The notes: generated from the sequence alone by a model not told the origin. DNA of 60,443 nt from Clostridia bacterium (GCA_017937505.1 JAGBDL010000178.1:1-60443); one strand, 5' to 3'. Shown: positions 19,101 through 27,355, counted from the first letter of the stretch. Numbers and translations are program-made.

Positions 19101-20408
19101 TCAGCCGCCGAAGGAGATGTCGCCCTCTTCCTCGGTCTCCATCACCGGCGCGTCGGAGTTCTTCGCAGCGCGCGGGGTGCGGGTCGGCTTCGGGGTGCGG
19201 GTCGGCTTCGGGGTAGCGGTCGGCTTCGGGGTGGCCTGCGCGGCAGCGCCCTCGATCTTCTCGGAAGAGGTCACGATGACGGACTGCTCGTTGTCCACGA
19301 TCTGGATGAAGGTCTTGCCAACCTTCAGCGGCAGTTCCTCGCCGTTCTCGTCCAGGAAGACGAGACGGGCAGACTGGGAATCAAAGTCGTCGGCCTGCTT
19401 GTCGCTGTGGGAACGAACCCAGGTGCCGCGGATGTACTTGCCGTTCTGGAAGATCTCGGCAACGCCCTGGCCGACAGTCTGAATGACCGGGCGGGAGTTG
19501 TTGTTGTTGAACCAGGACACGTCGGTACGCATGATGATGACGTTCGCGTAGGTGGTCGACAGGCCGTTGAGCGCGTCATAGTACGGCTCTCCGTTGCGAT
19601 AGCGCTCGTACAGGCCGGTCATCTCGTTGTACTTGTAGCTCGCGACGTACTGCGGCTTGGTGGTCTTGTAGTTGATGGTGATCTCGGACACGTCGATACC
19701 GGTTTCAAAGCCGGTGTCGCTGAACAGGAACGGACGCTTCGCCGGCTCCGTGGTGAACTGGCTTTCGACGGCCTTCATGTCGATCTGAACGTTGTGCGGC
19801 GCGACGTGCTGGCCGTCATTCTCGCGATGGAAGAGGTTGGCGTAGTTGCGCTCGGTGCCCTCGATGAACGGGAAGACCCAGCGGCCGCCCTGACGCGCAT
19901 CCGGATGCAGATTCAGCGCCCAGCTGTCCACGTCGACAACGAGCAGTCCGGCGTTCACGACGGTGTTCTGCCAGCCGTAGAAAACCCACGCGCTGTCCCA
20001 GATCTCGCGCAGGGAAGCCATCGGAACGCGGCCGGAACGAACCGGACCGGCGTAGCTCGGGATGTCGCCCATGAACAGCGCGAAAGCGCGGGTGGAGCCG
20101 TCCGCCTGGATCGGCATTTCAAAGATGATGTCCGCAGAAGAGACGCCCCAGTTCGGCAGCGCTTCCGGATGCTGGTCGATATTGACGCCGATCGGGCGAT
20201 AGCTGCCGGACCAGACCTCACCGGTCAGCGGGTTGATGCCGCTGACCGCCTCGTTTTCACCGGGAACGGCCACCGTAATCTTGCGGGAAGACGTGATGCC
20301 CTTGGCGGGAAGCTCCAGGTAATAGGATTCCTCCGCCATGGCAAAGCCGGTCGCGCACAGGGAAAGAGCCAGCGCGGCCATCATGATCCACTTGATCGTG
20401 CGATGCAA
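19101..20408 (-). CDS. Secreted DUF3048 (YerB-like) protein
   Basis: 435 residues from a TTG at 20408; GGAGGT sits eight bases upstream, while the farther GTG at 20426 lies before that site. Residues 1-25 are a signal peptide (basic start, hydrophobic core WIMMAALALSLCATGFAM, then AEES). The body has DUF3048 landmarks: PLTGEVWSGSYRPIGVNIDQH, ADIIFEMPIQADGSTRAFALF, GPVRSGRVPMASL, and a second half with HNVQIDM and YANVIIMRTDV. The C-terminus is a KPTRTP-repeat, wall-spanning type linker ending in an acidic tail. In Bacillus the relative YerB is a lipoprotein; here no lipobox cysteine precedes the mature start, so it is probably secreted or wall-associated. Molecular function unknown. Confidence 0.88.
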   Translation of the reverse strand: MHRTIKWIMMAALALSLCATGFAMAEESYYLELPAKGITSSRKITVAVPGENEAVSGINPLTGEVWSGSYRPIGVNIDQHPEALPNWGVSSADIIFEMPIQADGSTRAFALFMGDIPSYAGPVRSGRVPMASLREIWDSAWVFYGWQNTVVNAGLLVVDVDSWALNLHPDARQGGRWVFPFIEGTERNYANLFHRENDGQHVAPHNVQIDMKAVESQFTTEPAKRPFLFSDTGFETGIDVSEITINYKTTKPQYVASYKYNEMTGLYERYRNGEPYYDALNGLSTTYANVIIMRTDVSWFNNNNSRPVIQTVGQGVAEIFQNGKYIRGTWVRSHSDKQADDFDSQSARLVFLDENGEELPLKVGKTFIQIVDNEQSVIVTSSEKIEGAAAQATPKPTATPKPTRTPKPTRTPRAAKNSDAPVMETEEEGDISFGG

Positions 20409-20455
20409 AATTAAACACCTCCACACATATTGAGAAAAGAAATATTACCTTATCT

Positions 20456-20484
20456 ATCATAACGCAAAAACCCGTTTCTTGCAA
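20456..20484 (-). promoter_or_regulatory. Promoter of the DUF3048 gene
   Basis: On the minus strand TTGCAA (20479-20484), 17 bases, TATGAT (20456-20461). Confidence 0.78.
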
Positions 20485-20652
20485 GCTCTTTCGATACAAA
20501 AGATGGTTTTCCTGCCGCAAGCCCGCGCCGGGCGCTTCGCATGCGCGCGCCGTCCGTCTGCCGGCGGAAGGCCGAGTTGGACAATTTGCAGGAAATTCAA
20601 ATGAAATGTGCAAATGAAAGTGATAAATTGCAAATAATGGGAAAAATATGGG

Positions 20653-20681
20653 TTGCAAAAACGGCAAAGCGGTCGTATAAT
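20653..20681 (+). promoter_or_regulatory. Promoter of the aminotransferase gene
   Basis: TTGCAA (20653-20658), 17 bases, TATAAT (20676-20681), inside an AT-rich stretch from about 20580. Confidence 0.85.
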
Positions 20682-20730
20682 AATCACGAAATTCATTTTA
20701 GGTATTTTGAGTCCGAAGGAGGAGTTCAGC

Positions 20731-21984
20731 TTGTCTCTTGAACTTTCCAGCGTTTGCAGCGCGATTTCCCCGTCCCCGACCCTGGCGATCGACGCGAAGG
20801 CCAAGGAGATGGCGGCCAATGGCCGCGACGTCGTCTCCTTCTGCGCCGGCGAGCCGGACTTTGTGACGCCCCAGTACATCCGTACCGCGGCGCATGAGGC
20901 GCTGGATATGGGCCTGACCAAATACACCCCGGCGGCGGGCACGCTGGCGCTGCGGCAGGCGATCTGCGACAAGCTGCTCTGCGACAATGCGCTGTCCTAT
21001 ACGCCGTCCCAGATTGTCGTTTCCAACGGCGCGAAGTTTTCCATCTACGCGGCGCTGTGTGCGCTGCTGAATCCCGGCGACGAGGTGATCATCCCCACGC
21101 CGTGCTGGGTCTCCTATCCGGAGATGGTTCGCCTGGCGGGCGGCGTGCCGGTGTTTGTACAAACCAAGCGCGAGAACAACTATATCGCCGAGGCGCGCGA
21201 CCTTGCGCCCTATGTGACCGAGCGCACAAAGGTGCTGCTGATCAACACGCCGGGCAATCCGACGGGCGCGGTCTTCAGCCGTGATCAGCTTCGCGAGATT
21301 GCCAAGCTGGCCGTGGCGCGCGGGTTCTATGTGATTTCCGACGAGATTTACGAGAAGCTCATCTATGACGGTGAGCAGCACACGTCCATCGCGTCCTTCG
21401 GCGAGGCGATTTACAACCAGACGATCGTCATCAACGGCATGTCCAAGGCCTACGCGATGACCGGCTGGCGCATCGGCTATGCGGCTGCGCCTGCGCCCAT
21501 CGCCAAGATCATGGGCAGCCTGCAGAGCCAGGTGGCCTCCGGCCCCAACGCCATGGCGCAGTATGCTTCCGTCGAGGCGCTGACCAGCTTCAAGGGCGTG
21601 ACCCAGGTGGAGGCGATGCGCGAGCAGTATGACCGCCGCCGCAAGTACATGGTTTCCCGCCTGAACGCCATGGACGGTGTGCACTGCAATATGCCCAAGG
21701 GCGCGTTCTACGCGATGATGGACATCAGCGAGCTGTTTGGCAAGTACTACGGCTATGTGCAGATCAACGATTCCATGAGCTTTGCCCAGATGCTGCTGGA
21801 GTACGCGGACGTGGCGGTCGTGCCGGGCAGCGCGTTCTGCTCCGAGGGCTTCTGCCGCCTGAGCTACGCGACGTCGCTGGAGAATATCCAGCGCGGCCTG
21901 GTGCGCATTGCGGCCTTTGTGGACGCCATGACCGATGAGCCGCAGGAGCTGATCACCGATCTGCCGCAGGATCAGCACGAGTAA
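20731..21984 (+). CDS. Class I/II PLP-dependent aminotransferase (aspartate/aromatic type)
   Basis: 417 residues from a TTG at 20731, which has AAGGAGG eight bases upstream; there is no ATG in frame near a ribosome binding site. Fold type I aminotransferase: SPTLAIDAKAKEM and FCAGEPDFVTPQYI at the start, TPAAGTLALRQAI, the N in INTPGNPTGAVFS, ISDEIYEKLIYD with the PLP-binding D and Y, and the lysine motif NGMSKAYAMTGWRIGYA. The C-terminal arginine region reads FCRLSYATSLENIQRG. This is the AspC/PatA subgroup, probably aspartate or aromatic amino acid transamination with 2-oxoglutarate. Exact substrate not readable. Confidence 0.93.
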   Translation: MSLELSSVCSAISPSPTLAIDAKAKEMAANGRDVVSFCAGEPDFVTPQYIRTAAHEALDMGLTKYTPAAGTLALRQAICDKLLCDNALSYTPSQIVVSNGAKFSIYAALCALLNPGDEVIIPTPCWVSYPEMVRLAGGVPVFVQTKRENNYIAEARDLAPYVTERTKVLLINTPGNPTGAVFSRDQLREIAKLAVARGFYVISDEIYEKLIYDGEQHTSIASFGEAIYNQTIVINGMSKAYAMTGWRIGYAAAPAPIAKIMGSLQSQVASGPNAMAQYASVEALTSFKGVTQVEAMREQYDRRRKYMVSRLNAMDGVHCNMPKGAFYAMMDISELFGKYYGYVQINDSMSFAQMLLEYADVAVVPGSAFCSEGFCRLSYATSLENIQRGLVRIAAFVDAMTDEPQELITDLPQDQHE

Positions 21985-22036
21985 ACCGGCGCTTTGAACG
22001 GCGCGGATGCGGCAGAGGTTTTGCCTAAGGAATTTG

Positions 22037-22067
22037 AACGGCTTCGCCTGCGCGGGGCCGTTTTTTT
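22037..22067 (+). terminator. Aminotransferase terminator
   Basis: AACGGC (22037-22042) pairs with GCCGTT (22057-22062), followed by TTTTT. Confidence 0.85.
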
Positions 22068-22085
22068 CTGGCTGATCTGGAAGCA

Positions 22086-22104
22086 GTCAACGGTTATCGT
22101 TGAC
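22086..22104. promoter_or_regulatory. Palindromic operator candidate over the nitroreductase -35 box
   Basis: GTCAACG-GTTAT-CGTTGAC, a perfect 7-bp inverted repeat with a 5-base centre. Its right arm contains TTGACA (22100-22105), which with TAAAGT (22124-22129, 18-base spacing) makes a plausible promoter. A repressor bound here would block the promoter. Confidence 0.6.
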
Positions 22105-22167
22105 AGCGGCGGGTCAAACGTGCTAAAGTATAAAATACTGGATTCTATGATACAGGAGCGATAAACG

Positions 22168-22884
22168 ATGTTTGAACTGAAACTGGAAAAGAGCTGGTAC
22201 GACGCCATCTACCGCCGCAGCTCTGTGCGCAAATACACCGGCGCGCCGGACAAGGCGCAGCTGGATCGCCTGGGCGTGCTGTGCCGCAAGCTGAGCTGGC
22301 AGGGCATTACCGTGCGCATGTTCAAGGGCCCGGGCCTGCGCAGCAAGGTGAAGGGCACCGACGTGTACGCTGTGATCGTCGCCAAGAAGGGCACCCCGAT
22401 GGAGCTGGAGGGCTTCATGGGCGAGGCGCTCGTGCTGGAGGCGACGAGCATGGGTTTGGGCGCCTGCTGGCTGGGCGTGGACTATTATCCTGAGATCATT
22501 CGCCGCAACGTGAACCTGCAGAATGACGAGGAGGTTCACTGCGTGATTTCGCTGGGCCAGTGCGAGATGCCGGCGTTTGCGCCCAAGCGCAAGGAGCTGG
22601 CGAAAATCTGCGGCAAGACCGAGGAGGAGCTGGCGGCCCTGGGCGTCTGGCAGAAGGACGCCGTGCTCGCCGCGCGCCTTGCGCCGAGCGCCGTGAATCT
22701 CCAGCCCTGGAAGATTGAAGCGGACAGGAACAGCGTCAGCATTCTGGAGGCCAGCACGATTTACAAGAAGTATGCGCCGCTGGATCGCGGCATCGCCATG
22801 CTGCACGCGGCGGTCGGCGCGTACCACGCGGGCCGCGAGGCTGTCTGGAAAAAGGTCGACGGCGGCTACCAGATGAGGGCCTGA
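22168..22884 (+). CDS. Nitroreductase-family protein (TM1586-like)
   Basis: 238 residues. FMN-binding nitroreductase fold in the arrangement of the Thermotoga TM1586 group: YDAIYRRSSVRKYTG at the start with the FMN-phosphate arginines, GEALVLEATSMGLGACWLGVDY in the first half, and a second half (RLAPSAVNLQPWKIEAD) that supplies SAVNLQPW, the flavin-contact motif that normally follows the first helix. KKYAPLDRGIAMLHAAVGAYHAG closes the fold. Substrate unknown; such enzymes often reduce quinones or nitro compounds with NAD(P)H. The palindromic operator candidate upstream suggests an inducible gene. Confidence 0.88.
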   Translation: MFELKLEKSWYDAIYRRSSVRKYTGAPDKAQLDRLGVLCRKLSWQGITVRMFKGPGLRSKVKGTDVYAVIVAKKGTPMELEGFMGEALVLEATSMGLGACWLGVDYYPEIIRRNVNLQNDEEVHCVISLGQCEMPAFAPKRKELAKICGKTEEELAALGVWQKDAVLAARLAPSAVNLQPWKIEADRNSVSILEASTIYKKYAPLDRGIAMLHAAVGAYHAGREAVWKKVDGGYQMRA

Positions 22885-22904
22885 CGAACCCCACACAAAT
22901 CATG

Positions 22905-22932
22905 AAAGACATCGCTTCGGCGGTGTCTTTTT
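22905..22932 (+). terminator. Nitroreductase terminator
   Basis: AGACATCGC-TTCG-GCGGTGTCT with a UUCG tetraloop, followed by TTTTT. Confidence 0.93.
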
Positions 22933-23044
22933 GCATGAGCGGAGGCGTAAACGTCTGTCAAATTGTTTGTCAGAATCCAGCCCGCATAGAGACGACATGC
23001 AATGGAAAGAGTATTCCTGAAAAGCAAGGAGTGGAAAAAACGTT

Positions 23045-23770
23045 GTGCTGACAGGAATTTTGAGAACCATCATCCTCTTCTTCGTGACCACCATCGTGCT
23101 GCGGCTGATGGGCAAGCGGCAGCTGGCGCAGCTTCAGCCGTATGAGGTGGTCATCACGCTGATGATCTCCGATCTGGCGACACAGCCGATGGGCGACGTG
23201 GAGATCCCGCTGCTGGGCGGGCTGATCGCGATCCTCACGCTGCTGCTGATGCACAGCCTGCTGAGCCTGCTCTCCTTCTGGAGCATCCGCCTGCGCGCGA
23301 TCATCTGCGGCAGGCCGAGCGTGCTGGTGCGCAACGGGCGCATCTGCGAGGACGAGCTGTCCCGGCTCTGCTTTGACCTGTCGGACCTGATGGAGGGCAT
23401 CCGCTCCCAGGGCCTCAGCGGCCTGCACGAGACGGGCAGCGTGATCCTGGAGACCAACGGCGCGCTGAGCGTGTTTCCCGCGGCGGAGAACCGTCCGGTC
23501 ACCCGCGGGGAGCAGGGCCTGCCGCCGCAGTATGACGGCATCCCGCTGACGCTCATCCTCGACGGCAAGCTGCAGGAGCGGACGCTGGCGCTGTCCGGGC
23601 GGGATGCGGGCTGGCTGCGGCGCATCCTCAAGGGGCAGGGAATCGAGCGGGATCAGGACGTGCTCATCGCGCTGCTGGATACGCAGGGCGAGCTGCTCGT
23701 CCAGGAGAAGGGAAAAAACGGCCGGATGATCCGCGTTCAGGCCATGCCTGCGGGCGAGGTGAGGTGGTAA
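23045..23770 (+). CDS. DUF421 (YetF-like) membrane protein
   Basis: 241 residues, GTG start with AAGGAG twelve bases upstream. Three N-terminal hydrophobic segments carry the family signature LRLMGKRQLAQLQPYEVVITLMISDLA, read in parts as LRLMGKRQ and QPYEVVITLMISDLA, then IPLLGGLIAILTLLLMH. The soluble part has GRPSVLVRNGRI and EDELSRLCFDLSDLMEGIRSQG, both typical of the YetF C-terminal tetramerising domain. The family is widespread in spore-formers, with a proposed role in spore or membrane physiology, mechanism unknown. It is directly followed, after one base, by a DUF4363 gene, the usual partner. Confidence 0.9.
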   Translation: MLTGILRTIILFFVTTIVLRLMGKRQLAQLQPYEVVITLMISDLATQPMGDVEIPLLGGLIAILTLLLMHSLLSLLSFWSIRLRAIICGRPSVLVRNGRICEDELSRLCFDLSDLMEGIRSQGLSGLHETGSVILETNGALSVFPAAENRPVTRGEQGLPPQYDGIPLTLILDGKLQERTLALSGRDAGWLRRILKGQGIERDQDVLIALLDTQGELLVQEKGKNGRMIRVQAMPAGEVRW

Positions 23771-23771
23771 C

Positions 23772-24155
23772 ATGAGCAGGAAGATCATCACGATGGCCGT
23801 GACGCTTGCGCTGCTGGCCGCGCTGTGCATCGTCGAGCAGGTGGTCGTGCACAGGATCACCAGCGCGGCGCTTGAGCAGACGCAGCTGATTCTGGCCGAC
23901 ATCCGCGCGGACGACTTTGAGCAGGCGCAAGAAAAAGCCCACGCCCTGGATCAGGCGTGGGATGAGGAAGCCAGCAAGCTGGAGGTCATGGTCGATCACG
24001 GCTCGACGGACGAGGTGCGCTACGCGCTCTCCCGGCTCCTGGCCGCGCTGGAGAGCAGGGACAAGGCCTCCGCGCTGATCTACGCCGGGGAGTTGGAGGG
24101 CGGCATTGAGCACGTCTACGAGCGGCAGGAGTTCACCTTGCAGAACACGTTTTAA
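23772..24155 (+). CDS. DUF4363 family protein
   Basis: 127 residues. One N-terminal membrane helix (IITMAVTLALLAALCIVEQ) and a helical, acidic extracytoplasmic domain (LEQTQLILADIRADDFEQA, LLAALESRDKASALIYAGEL). DUF421 plus DUF4363 is a recurrent operon in Clostridia, so the two probably work together at the membrane. The stop codon overlaps the stop of the convergent HD gene by four bases (TTAA at 24152-24155). Confidence 0.85.
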   Translation: MSRKIITMAVTLALLAALCIVEQVVVHRITSAALEQTQLILADIRADDFEQAQEKAHALDQAWDEEASKLEVMVDHGSTDEVRYALSRLLAALESRDKASALIYAGELEGGIEHVYERQEFTLQNTF

Positions 24156-24730
24156 GCGTTCAGCGCGGCCATTTCGGCGATGATGGCCGCTTCGTCCGGC
24201 TTCATGGCCTCGAGCGTGCGGGAGAGGAGGTCGTCGAGCGCCCAGCCGAGCATCTCGGCGCCCTGCGCGATGACCTCACGGGAGCAGCCGGCGGCAAAGC
24301 CCTTCGACTTGTACTTCTTCTTGAGGCTCTTGAGATCCATGTCCGTGATGCTGCCGGAGGGGCGCATCTTGGCGCACGCGCCGATGAGGCCGGTCAGCTC
24401 GTCGCAGGCGAAGAGCACCTTTTCCATCTCATGCTCCGGCTTCACATCCGTGCACAGGCCGTAGCCGTGGCAGACGACGGCGTGAATCAGGCGCTCGTCG
24501 CAGCCGGCCTGCTGAAGCAGCTCGACGCACTTTTTGCAGTGCTCGTCCGGCCAGCGCTCAAAGTCGATGTCGTGCAGCAAACCCACGACGGCCCAGAAAT
24601 CCGCCTCCTCGCCGTAGCCCAGCTCGGCGGCCATGCGGCGCATGACCTTGGATACGGTGAGCGCGTGGGTGATGTGGAACGTCTCGGCGTTGTATGTTCT
24701 CAGCAGGGAAAATGCCTCGTCATAGGTCAT
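24152..24730 (-). CDS. HD-domain phosphohydrolase
   Basis: 192 residues, ATG at 24730 with GAAAGGAAG upstream. HD superfamily metal-dependent hydrolase: HITHALTVSKVMRRMA supplies the first histidine, VVGLLHDIDFERWPDEH has the HD pair (near residues 53-54), and AVVCHGYG with later D-E in CDELTGLIGAC completes the metal site. The SITDMDLKSLKKKYKSKGFAAG segment is typical of small Clostridial HDIG proteins. Substrate unknown, probably a nucleotide or phosphate ester. Driven by a perfect consensus promoter. Confidence 0.9.
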   Translation of the reverse strand: MTYDEAFSLLRTYNAETFHITHALTVSKVMRRMAAELGYGEEADFWAVVGLLHDIDFERWPDEHCKKCVELLQQAGCDERLIHAVVCHGYGLCTDVKPEHEMEKVLFACDELTGLIGACAKMRPSGSITDMDLKSLKKKYKSKGFAAGCSREVIAQGAEMLGWALDDLLSRTLEAMKPDEAAIIAEMAALNA

Positions 24731-24768
24731 GGGAAAAAGACTTCCTTTCGTATGGGATGATTGCCTGT

Positions 24769-24797
24769 ATTATAGCAACTGCGCCGCACGCTGTCAA
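24769..24797 (-). promoter_or_regulatory. Perfect consensus promoter of the HD gene
   Basis: On the minus strand TTGACA (24792-24797), 17 bases, TATAAT (24769-24774). Confidence 0.9.
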
Positions 24798-24809
24798 TCA
24801 GATGCGGCA

Positions 24810-24838
24810 TTGACAAATTGCGCCCATGCCGGTATAAT
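24810..24838 (+). promoter_or_regulatory. Perfect consensus promoter of the MATE gene
   Basis: TTGACA (24810-24815), 17 bases, TATAAT (24833-24838). Its -35 box is only 12 bases from the -35 box of the divergent HD promoter. Confidence 0.9.
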
Positions 24839-24882
24839 GGCGGCATATTTGTGCATTCAAAGGATAAGGAAGCGAAACGGCA

Positions 24883-26250
24883 ATGCAGTCAAGTGCACAG
24901 TGCGGCGCGGCGCAGGAAGCGCCTTTGTTTGACCGCCGGGATATTCGAAAGCTCCTGCTGCCGCTGGTCATGGAGCAGTTTCTCGCGGTCTCCATGGGCA
25001 TGGCGGACACGATGATGGTTTCCTCCGTGGGCGAGGCGGCGATTTCCGGCGTGAGCCTGGTGGACAGCGTCAATACGCTGATCCTGCAGGTGCTCCTCGC
25101 GCTGGCGACGGGCGGCGCGGTGGTGGCCAGCCAGTATCTGGGGCGCGGCGATATGCGCAACGCGCGCAAGGGCGCGTCGCAGCTCTATGCCTGTCTGATC
25201 ATCGCCACCACCACGATGGCGCTGATCTGCCTGGCGCTGTGCACGCCGCTTCTGCGGCTGGTCTTCGGCACGATCGATGATACTGTGATGGGCTATGCCA
25301 GGACGTACTTCCTGCTCAGCGCGGTCTCCTATCCGTTCATGGGCGTCTATGGCGCGGGCGCGGCGCTGTTCCGCGCGCAGGGCGACAGCCGCACCAGCAT
25401 GTACGCGAGCCTGGTGATGAACGTGATCAACATCCTGGGCAACGCGCTGCTCATCTTCGGGTTCCGCCTGGGCGTGCTCGGCGCGGCGCTGGCGACGCTG
25501 GCGGGCCGCGTGTTCGCCGCGATCTACGTCACAAGGCAGCTGCAGCGGCCGGGCAATCCGATGCGCATCAGCGCGCTGGCGCAGCTCAGGCCCGACGGCG
25601 CGTACATCCGCCGGATACTGGCCATCGGCGTGCCCAACGGCCTGGAAAACGGCATGTTCCACTTCGGCAAGCTGATCCTCAGCAGCCTGGTGAGCACGCT
25701 GGGCACGGCGGCGATCGCGGCCAATGCGGTGGCGAATTCGCTTTCGAGCATGGCGAACATCCCCGGAAGCGCCGTATCGCTTGCGATGACGCCGGTGGTC
25801 GGCCGGTGCCTGGGCGCGGGCCGGCGGGAGGAGGCGAAGCGCTGTACCCTGCACCTGATGAAGATCGCCTGTATCGGCATCGCGCTGACCAATTCTCTGC
25901 TGTTCGTGCTGATTCCGCATCTGACGTCCTGGTTCAGCCTGTCGCAGGAGGCAACGGAGATCACGATCTTCGTGATGCGCTCGTTCAACGTGGTCAGCGT
26001 GGTGTTCTGGGCGGGCAGCTTCACGCTGCCCAATGCGCTGCGCGCCGGCGGCGACGCGAAATTCACGATGACGGTGAGCATGCTCAGCATGTGGCTGTTC
26101 CGCGTGCTGGCGTGCTATGTGTTCGTGCTGAAGCTGCACATGGGGCTGTTCGGCGTGTGGCTGGGCATGTACATCGACTGGGTTTGCCGCGTGATCTGCT
26201 TCGTGCTGCGCTTTGTCAGCGGGAAGTGGATGGATCACAGGGTCATTTGA
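24883..26250 (+). CDS. MATE family efflux transporter
   Basis: 455 residues with twelve hydrophobic segments in two homologous halves. N-terminal LPLVMEQFLAVSMGMADTMMV matches the MATE signature, as do AISGVSLVDSVNTLILQVL and GGAVVASQYLGRGD. The second half has GVPNGLENGMFHFGKLILSS, the equivalent of the first. Na+ or H+ antiport of drugs or metabolites is the usual role; the DinF/NorM subgroup cannot be decided. It is followed after nine bases by the M28-type peptidase gene, probably co-transcribed. Confidence 0.93.
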   Translation: MQSSAQCGAAQEAPLFDRRDIRKLLLPLVMEQFLAVSMGMADTMMVSSVGEAAISGVSLVDSVNTLILQVLLALATGGAVVASQYLGRGDMRNARKGASQLYACLIIATTTMALICLALCTPLLRLVFGTIDDTVMGYARTYFLLSAVSYPFMGVYGAGAALFRAQGDSRTSMYASLVMNVINILGNALLIFGFRLGVLGAALATLAGRVFAAIYVTRQLQRPGNPMRISALAQLRPDGAYIRRILAIGVPNGLENGMFHFGKLILSSLVSTLGTAAIAANAVANSLSSMANIPGSAVSLAMTPVVGRCLGAGRREEAKRCTLHLMKIACIGIALTNSLLFVLIPHLTSWFSLSQEATEITIFVMRSFNVVSVVFWAGSFTLPNALRAGGDAKFTMTVSMLSMWLFRVLACYVFVLKLHMGLFGVWLGMYIDWVCRVICFVLRFVSGKWMDHRVI

Positions 26251-26259
26251 GGAGAGACG

Positions 26260-27105
26260 ATGGAGGATACGGCGCTGATGGAGCAGCTGCGCGCTTCGCT
26301 GCTCGGGCCCTATGAGGTGCGCAGAACGAAGAAACAGAAGACGGCGTTTCTCACCTGGGTGACCGGCTATGCAGAAGACCTGGGCGTCCGCGTCACGGTC
26401 GAGGAGAGCGGCAAAGCCATCCATTCGCGCAACATCGTCTTCGGCGACGTGGACAAGGCGCGCACGATCATCACTGCGCACTATGACACCTGCGCCTGGA
26501 TGCCCACCGGCGCCGTGACCACGCCGGGCTGCTGGGCCATCCTTTTGCTCACCGAGCTTGTGCAGCTGGTGCTGCTGGTGCCGCTGCTTGCGATCATGTT
26601 CTTCGGCGTGTCCAACCCGCACACGGCGAACGACAACACCTCCGGCGTGCTGCTCATGCTCCTGCTGATGGCGCAGATGAAGGACAGGCCGGACGTGGCG
26701 TTTGTGCTGTTTGACAACGAGGAGACCGGCCTGTGGGGCTCGCAGGCGTTCATTCGGGCGCATCCGCAGGCCGCAAGGCGCTTTCTGCTCAACCTGGACT
26801 GCGTGGGCGACGGCGATACGCTGCTTTTTACCGGCGTGCCGCGCGGGCTGCGCATGCCGCAGGCGATGCGGCTGCAAAAGGCCATGGAGGAGATTACGCC
26901 CCGGTACGGCATGAGCACCGCGGGCGGGGCGTTTCCCAAATGGATGTATCCGTCTGACCAGATGCTGTTCCCGCGCGGCACGGCGCTGGCGGCGCTCAAG
27001 GGAAAAAAGCTGCTGTATCTCAACCGGATTCATACGCCGCGGGATACGGTGCTGGAGGAGAGGAATCTCCTCTGCCTGGCGGAGATCATCTGGCAGGCGG
27101 TTTGA
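26260..27105 (+). CDS. M28-type metallopeptidase with internal membrane segment
   Basis: 281 residues. Zinc aminopeptidase motifs are all in place: AHYDT (H74, D76), NDNTSG (D125), DNEETGLWGS (E154/E155), NLDCVGDGD (D180) and IHTPRDT (H258). Between D76 and D125, where soluble M28 enzymes have a short loop, lies a hydrophobic stretch of about 26 residues (CWAILLLTELVQLVLLVPLL and on). The enzyme is therefore predicted to be membrane-inserted by this loop, with the active site next to the bilayer. No signal peptide. Substrate unknown. Second gene after the MATE transporter. Confidence 0.85.
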   Translation: MEDTALMEQLRASLLGPYEVRRTKKQKTAFLTWVTGYAEDLGVRVTVEESGKAIHSRNIVFGDVDKARTIITAHYDTCAWMPTGAVTTPGCWAILLLTELVQLVLLVPLLAIMFFGVSNPHTANDNTSGVLLMLLLMAQMKDRPDVAFVLFDNEETGLWGSQAFIRAHPQAARRFLLNLDCVGDGDTLLFTGVPRGLRMPQAMRLQKAMEEITPRYGMSTAGGAFPKWMYPSDQMLFPRGTALAALKGKKLLYLNRIHTPRDTVLEERNLLCLAEIIWQAV

Positions 27106-27126
27106 TTCGCATTTAGAGCGAATGTT

Positions 27127-27299
27127 AACGAAGGACCACTCCCTCCGGCTGCTGCGGCAGCCAACCTACGGCGTTTCATCAGCCTGCATCGCCCACTGGG
27201 CGCGGCTGCTGAAACGTCCCTCGAGAGGGAGGCTAAGGCTACTTAAAGCGAATCGGGCTCCCTCTTGAGGGAGCTGTCAGCGAAGCTGACTGAGGGAGT
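27127..27299. repeat. Palindromic gut-Firmicutes-type intergenic repeats
   Basis: The right part is GCTCCCTC-TT-GAGGGAGC (8-bp palindrome, from about 27257), then GTCAGC-GAA-GCTGAC and TGAGGGAG. I recognise this as a very common dispersed element of gut Firmicutes genomes. The left part (27130-27236) is a related element in the other orientation, with CTCCCTCCGGCTGCTGCGGC at one end and TCCCTCGAGAGGGAGG at the other, and the palindrome GCCCACTGGGC inside, shared with 6467-6477. No gene lies here. Confidence 0.75.
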
Positions 27300-27321
27300 T
27301 CATCAGCATTGTTTTCCAAAA

Positions 27322-27355
27322 GCAAAACGGATGGCCTGAACCATCCGTTTTTTGC
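27322..27355 (-). terminator. dnaE terminator
   Basis: AAAACGGATGG / CCATCCGTTTT stem around six bases, with T runs on both strands; ends dnaE six bases after its stop. Confidence 0.92.

Noticed and set aside
19180..19245. Short tandem repeats (GGTCGGCTTCGGGGTGCG type) as a CRISPR array or minisatellite
   Set aside because: They encode a KPTRTP linker in frame inside the DUF3048 gene and have no unique spacers.
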